From the NCBI GenBank assembly GCA_964555845.1, contig CAZKUA010000026.1, positions 1 through 7,927 of the forward strand: 7,927 nt of DNA. The letters are read 5' to 3'. The notes beneath the pieces are model-generated. The model did no database searches. It saw nothing but the letters and a program-made list of their open reading frames with translations, and was not told where the DNA came from. Of the stretch, positions 7,561 through 7,927 are shown piece by piece (positions within the stretch are counted from its first letter, which is position 1; each line of letters starts with the position of its first letter). A program made the position numbers and the translations under genes. This DNA comes from JALNXF01 sp964555845. GTDB taxonomy: Bacteria > Patescibacteriota > Gracilibacteria > BD1-5 > UBA2023.

Positions 7561-7927
7561 TTATGCAGTTTTTGTTATTTCTACTTTTGAATCTCAATCT
7601 ATTATAGTATGTCTTCAATTAGTAGCTAATATTGTCACAATGTTAGCTAATTCTTCTCTAGATTTTTGTTTTACTCTAGTTCAAGAAAATCATGATTGTT
7701 GTCAGCTAAAAGTAAAATCTACAATTTCTCAATTTAAAGCAATATTTTCTAATTTTCAATTTTTAATTCAAGCATCTCATTGTTCATCTGGAATATTTAC
7801 TTTAAATTTATCTTTTCAAATTATTATTTGTTTTGAATTTTTATCAAAATCAATAGTTTCAGGATAACTTAAATTTTTATCTTTTTGTGAATATTTAATT
7901 CAGATAGGAAAAACTGTGGCCTTACTT
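7561..7927 (-). CDS. C-terminal fragment of an unrecognised protein, at least 121 aa
   Basis: The gene enters from the right edge and ends in TAA at 7561-7563; its start is outside the window. The 121 visible residues are soluble and look beta-rich, for example KQIIIGKDKFKVNIPDEQ, KNGKLENIALNGEIVDFTFS, then GFSGTRVKQKSREELANIVT and GRHTIIDGDSKVEITKTA at the end. No family is recognised. All eleven glycines are encoded by TGA and none by GGN, the most extreme case in the window. A plus-strand reading across the same bases is hydrophobic only because it is the complement of this gene. It is the first visible gene of the minus-strand block, 82 bases before the 237-residue gene, with no terminator between them. 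Confidence 0.75.

Noticed and set aside
7553..7867. Plus-strand frame of 104 codons
   Set aside because: It is the complement of the truncated minus-strand gene, whose protein has normal soluble composition and ends at a TAA.
1..7927. Mollicute-type code with TGA as tryptophan
   Set aside because: TGA falls at or beside conserved glycines in the FemAB, STAS and GH73 motifs, while TGG is present for tryptophan; Trp at some 90 sites, including Gly-Gly pairs, would be implausible.

Overview
The window is AT-rich (roughly a quarter G+C over most of its length, nearer 40% in the first 600 bases). It comes from a bacterium that reads UGA as glycine. Every convincing reading frame is interrupted by in-frame TGA codons. 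Where a protein family can be recognised, those codons sit at or beside conserved glycines: the Y-D-F-L-G-I motif and the K-Q-K-G-R motif of a FemAB-like protein, and the SGL and IGY positions of a STAS domain. TGG still encodes tryptophan, and all seven visible gene ends use TAA. This matches translation table 25, known from Candidatus Absconditabacteria (SR1) and Gracilibacteria within the CPR/Patescibacteria. I cannot tell the two apart from this window. No start codon has a clear Shine-Dalgarno sequence. Standard-code gene calling would break nearly every gene here into fragments.

Left part (1-1602, minus strand): a STAS-domain protein gene, a strong hairpin terminator, then a gene with its own candidate promoter. 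That gene encodes a GH73-type glucosaminidase (peptidoglycan hydrolase) and runs off the left edge. Middle (1740-3242, plus strand): a FemAB/FemX-like aminoacyltransferase gene, divergent from the STAS gene and ending in a long AT palindrome. It is followed by a short tandem repeat, a candidate promoter and a gene for a small, repetitive Thr/Pro/Glu-rich lipoprotein. That gene converges on the next block at a shared bidirectional terminator.

Right part (3312-7927, minus strand): four consecutive genes, probably cotranscribed at least in part, encoding proteins I do not recognise. In order of transcription they are a truncated C-terminal fragment (121 residues), a 237-residue protein with a charged Pro/Glu linker, a 263-residue mostly helical protein, and an 875-residue protein. 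The last has a central glycine-zipper-like hydrophobic segment, a Pro/Glu linker and a beta-rich C-terminal domain. This block is the best candidate for an undescribed system, but nothing in the sequence states its function.

The left and middle genes suggest cell-envelope work: peptidoglycan cleavage, peptidoglycan bridge formation, a surface lipoprotein and a STAS-type switch. No RNA gene, CRISPR array, transposase or integrase was seen. No gene-free stretch exceeds about 180 bases.
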